64,000 bases of DNA from Comamonas koreensis (GTDB lineage: Bacteria > Pseudomonadota > Gammaproteobacteria > Burkholderiales > Burkholderiaceae_C), in NCBI RefSeq assembly GCF_014076495.1, contig NZ_CP043575.1, forward strand, positions 2,976,001 to 3,040,000, given 5' to 3'. The notes below the pieces were generated by a model. The model made no database searches. It was not told where the DNA came from and was given only the letters and a program-made list of their open reading frames with translations. The translations under genes were made by a program, and so were the position numbers. Positions 62,235-64,000 of the stretch are shown one piece after another (position 1 is the stretch's first letter; every line of letters starts with the position of its first letter).

Positions 62235-62385
62235 TTGAACAAAAGGCGCTAACTGCCTGATGCGGGGGCTGCACTGCACGCGGTCACCCCCCAAGACGGG
62301 GTCGCGCGAAGAACCGCCGTCCACACCCCGCAGACAGTTGAGAGAGCACGTGCTGGCCAGAGGCACAGCGCGCACTGCGACTAGG

Positions 62386-62630
62386 AACAGGCCGGTCTCC
62401 GGGCTTACAGGCGGTGCAGCGCAGGCGCTGACCCGGTAGCCGGTCTTCCCAGGGTGCGGGTGTCTTATTGCCTGGCAGGCGTGGACACTCTCTCAACCCC
62501 AGTGACTGGGCCCGCGTGGGAGCGGGCCGCATCGGCTACGTTTCCTGTCTACCGTTGCGGGGGCAGCCAAGGCTTGGGGGAGCGCACTCCCGACCTTGTT
62601 CCCGTTTCACTCGCATGCGAGCACCTGTAG
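62386..62630 (-). promoter_or_regulatory. cobalamin riboswitch
   Basis: On the minus strand the conserved cobalamin-element parts occur in order: AGGTGCTCGC near 62627, GTGAAACGGGAA, GGCTGCCCCCGCAACGGTA (the most conserved box), CAGTCACTGGGG, GGGAAGACCGGC, and GTAAGCCCGGAGACCGGCC near 62400. It lies about 150 bp upstream of the TonB receptor start and controls the operon 62234-56302. When cobalamin binds, expression of the uptake genes is expected to fall. Confidence 0.95.
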
Positions 62631-62739
62631 ATAGGCTTTTTTCAAAGCGCAGCCAGTGTACCAGCCGCAAGCCCGGGCAGTGCCTTTTGGCCATGGCCTG
62701 TGTCAGCTGGGCGATACAGCGCATGCCCCAGTGGCTGTA

Positions 62740-63684
62740 TCAGCCCTGCGGCAGCCGCGTCGCATAGCCGATGAAGTCAGTGCTGCGCAGCTGGCCCAGC
62801 AGCCACTGCCGAAAGCTGGCCTGGATTGGGCGCTCTCCCCCGCCCCGGCGGGTGTAGAGGTGGAACTTGGGCGTTCTGTCCATCGGCAGTTGGCGCAGCA
62901 GCTCGGCCCCAAAGGGTGCGAGCAGCTTGCCGCTGTGGATATAGCTGAGCGCATCGACATAGGACAGCAGGCCCACGCCCTGCCCGCTGAGAACGGCTTG
63001 CAGCATCGCATCGTGCGTGTGCAGCAGCATGGGGCTGACATGCTTGCCGCCGGGCTCCAGGCCCAGCATCGCATAAATGTCCTGCCACAGACTGTTGTGC
63101 GTCAGCGGCGATATCAGCCGGTGGTGCGGCAAATCCTGCGCTGTCTCCACCGGGTGCTCGGCCAGCAGCTGCGGCGCAGCCACGATCACCTTGAGGTCTT
63201 CGAGCAGCGGCGTTTCATCGAGGTGGTCCACACCGCCGTAGCCCCAGACAATGGCTGCATCCAGATCGCCGCTATCGAACGAAGGCAGCTCCACACCGAT
63301 GGAGATGCGCAGATCGAGCTCCGGGTAATCCTTGGTGAACGAGGGCAGCGAGCGGATCAGGTACTGGGTTGCAAAGTATGGGCTGACCTGGATATGGAAC
63401 TGCGCAGCCTTGTAGTGGGAGCGCACGGCTTCCAGCCCCTGGCTCAGTGCATCGAGCCCCTGCTCCACATAGTGGTACAAGGTCTGCGCCTCGGCGCTGG
63501 CCGCCAGGCCCCGCGCGCCGCGCTCGAAAAGTTGCACATCCAGCGCACTTTCCAATTGCTTGAGTTGCTGGCTGGCGGCCTGTGGCGTCAGGCACAGCTC
63601 GTCGGCCGCCTTGCGGATCGAGCCATGGCGGTAGACGGACTCGAACACGCGCAGTGGCTGCAGGGGCGGGAGCTTGTATTTCAT
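62740..63684 (-). CDS. LysR family transcriptional regulator (GcvA-like)
   Basis: LTTR of 314 residues starting MKYKLPPLQPLRVFESVYRH, with HTH GSIRKAADELCLTPQAASQQLKQLE and a GcvA/AmpR-like effector region (FHIQVSPYFATQYLIRSLPSFTKDYPELDLRIS, DLDAAIVWGYG). It lies between the riboswitch and an MFS gene transcribed on the same strand. The target is not evident. Confidence 0.91.
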   Translation of the reverse strand: MKYKLPPLQPLRVFESVYRHGSIRKAADELCLTPQAASQQLKQLESALDVQLFERGARGLAASAEAQTLYHYVEQGLDALSQGLEAVRSHYKAAQFHIQVSPYFATQYLIRSLPSFTKDYPELDLRISIGVELPSFDSGDLDAAIVWGYGGVDHLDETPLLEDLKVIVAAPQLLAEHPVETAQDLPHHRLISPLTHNSLWQDIYAMLGLEPGGKHVSPMLLHTHDAMLQAVLSGQGVGLLSYVDALSYIHSGKLLAPFGAELLRQLPMDRTPKFHLYTRRGGGERPIQASFRQWLLGQLRSTDFIGYATRLPQG

Positions 63685-63806
63685 GGAGGAGCGCCAGGCC
63701 AGGAGAGGCAGAGCCCGGGCTGGCGATGATTATAGGTCGCAGCCCGGCGCCCAGCGGGCCGGCATGCCACCGCTCTTGCCTGCTGCGCCCTGCCCCGCTG
63801 ATGCAT

Positions 63807-63834
63807 AAAAAAACGCATCCAGAAAGGATGCGTT
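63807..63834 (-). terminator. terminator of the MFS gene
   Basis: Stem AACGCATCC (63812-63820) with GGATGCGTT (63826-63834) and an A-run at 63807-63814 that reads as T-run on the minus strand. Confidence 0.85.
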
Positions 63835-63866
63835 CGGGCTGGCGCAGCGCTCAGCAGCGCATGGCC

Positions 63867-64000
63867 TTACTGGACCGGATCACCATGCATCGGCAAACCG
63901 GTGCGGTCCCGGCTGCTGACCAGGGCGATGAGGCCAATGATTGCCGCGCCAATGAGGTAGTAGGCAGGCACGACCGGGTTGCCGGTGCGGGCAATCAACC
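63867..64000 (-). CDS. MFS transporter, C-terminal fragment cut by window edge
   Basis: Last 43 codons of a minus-strand gene: a final hydrophobic helix (YYLIGAAIIGLIALVSS) and tail RDRTGLPMHGDPVQ, stop at 63867-63869. The pattern PAYYLIGAA is typical of metabolite:H+ symporter-type MFS proteins (ProP/KgtP/ShiA group). Most of the gene lies beyond the window. Confidence 0.65.
   Translation of the reverse strand, partial: LIARTGNPVVPAYYLIGAAIIGLIALVSSRDRTGLPMHGDPVQ

Overview
This window is high-GC chromosomal DNA from a betaproteobacterium. The gene set and protein sequences suggest a Comamonas-like member of the Comamonadaceae (Burkholderiales); that placement is inference from family resemblance, not a search. 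Most genes are ordinary: transporters, LysR regulators, pdxH, sodC, tex, ggt, a tRNA-Pro and an RND efflux operon.

Layout. 0-16 kb: a ferredoxin-NADP reductase-like flavoprotein, two GNAT acetyltransferases, an AEC permease, pdxH, sodC, a LysR/bile-acid-symporter-like pair, a DUF72 protein, tex, an AI-2E family permease with a large extra C-terminal domain, and a LysR/MFS pair. 16-27.5 kb: dkgB, then a LysR gene divergent from a hydantoin and carbamoyl-amino-acid gene set (hydantoin racemase, D-carbamoylase, PLP dehydratase, VOC protein, D-hydantoinase), followed by a polar amino acid ABC importer and a D-2-hydroxyacid dehydrogenase. A palindrome of the form CTTAAC-N5-GTTAA lies upstream of both the racemase and the importer. 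A decayed Bug-type receptor gene follows.

28.9-35.0 kb: a complete, compact filamentous prophage (Inoviridae type) integrated at a dif-like Xer recombination site. Rep, ssDNA-binding protein, small membrane proteins, major coat protein, an adsorption-type protein, a DUF2523 protein and Zot are transcribed leftward. A divergent repressor has two matching operators. The repressor gene reads through the attR site, so integration changes its C-terminus and separates it from its terminator. The prophage also carries a small secreted-protein gene that is a paralogue of a host gene just outside the left attachment site.

35-48 kb: gamma-glutamyltransferase; a leftward 2-aminoethylphosphonate-type operon (importer, FAD oxidoreductase, phnX) with no phnW in the window; an RNase HI-like gene; a KfrA-like protein divergent from a tyrosine recombinase; an HGSNAT-like membrane protein; and tRNA-Pro(UGG). 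48-56 kb: a tripartite RND efflux operon, an alpha/beta hydrolase-fold protein lacking its nucleophile serine, and a divergent LysR. 56-64 kb: a cobalamin-riboswitch operon (TonB-dependent receptor, BtuF/C/D-like importer, CbiX-like/2Fe-2S protein), a LysR and the end of an MFS gene.

Two copies of a roughly 0.3 kb MITE-like element with 18-bp terminal inverted repeats (2777-3084 and 44217-44489) contain strong internal hairpins. The first sits exactly at the junction of two convergent stop codons. The prophage/dif arrangement and this element are the most unusual structures in the window.
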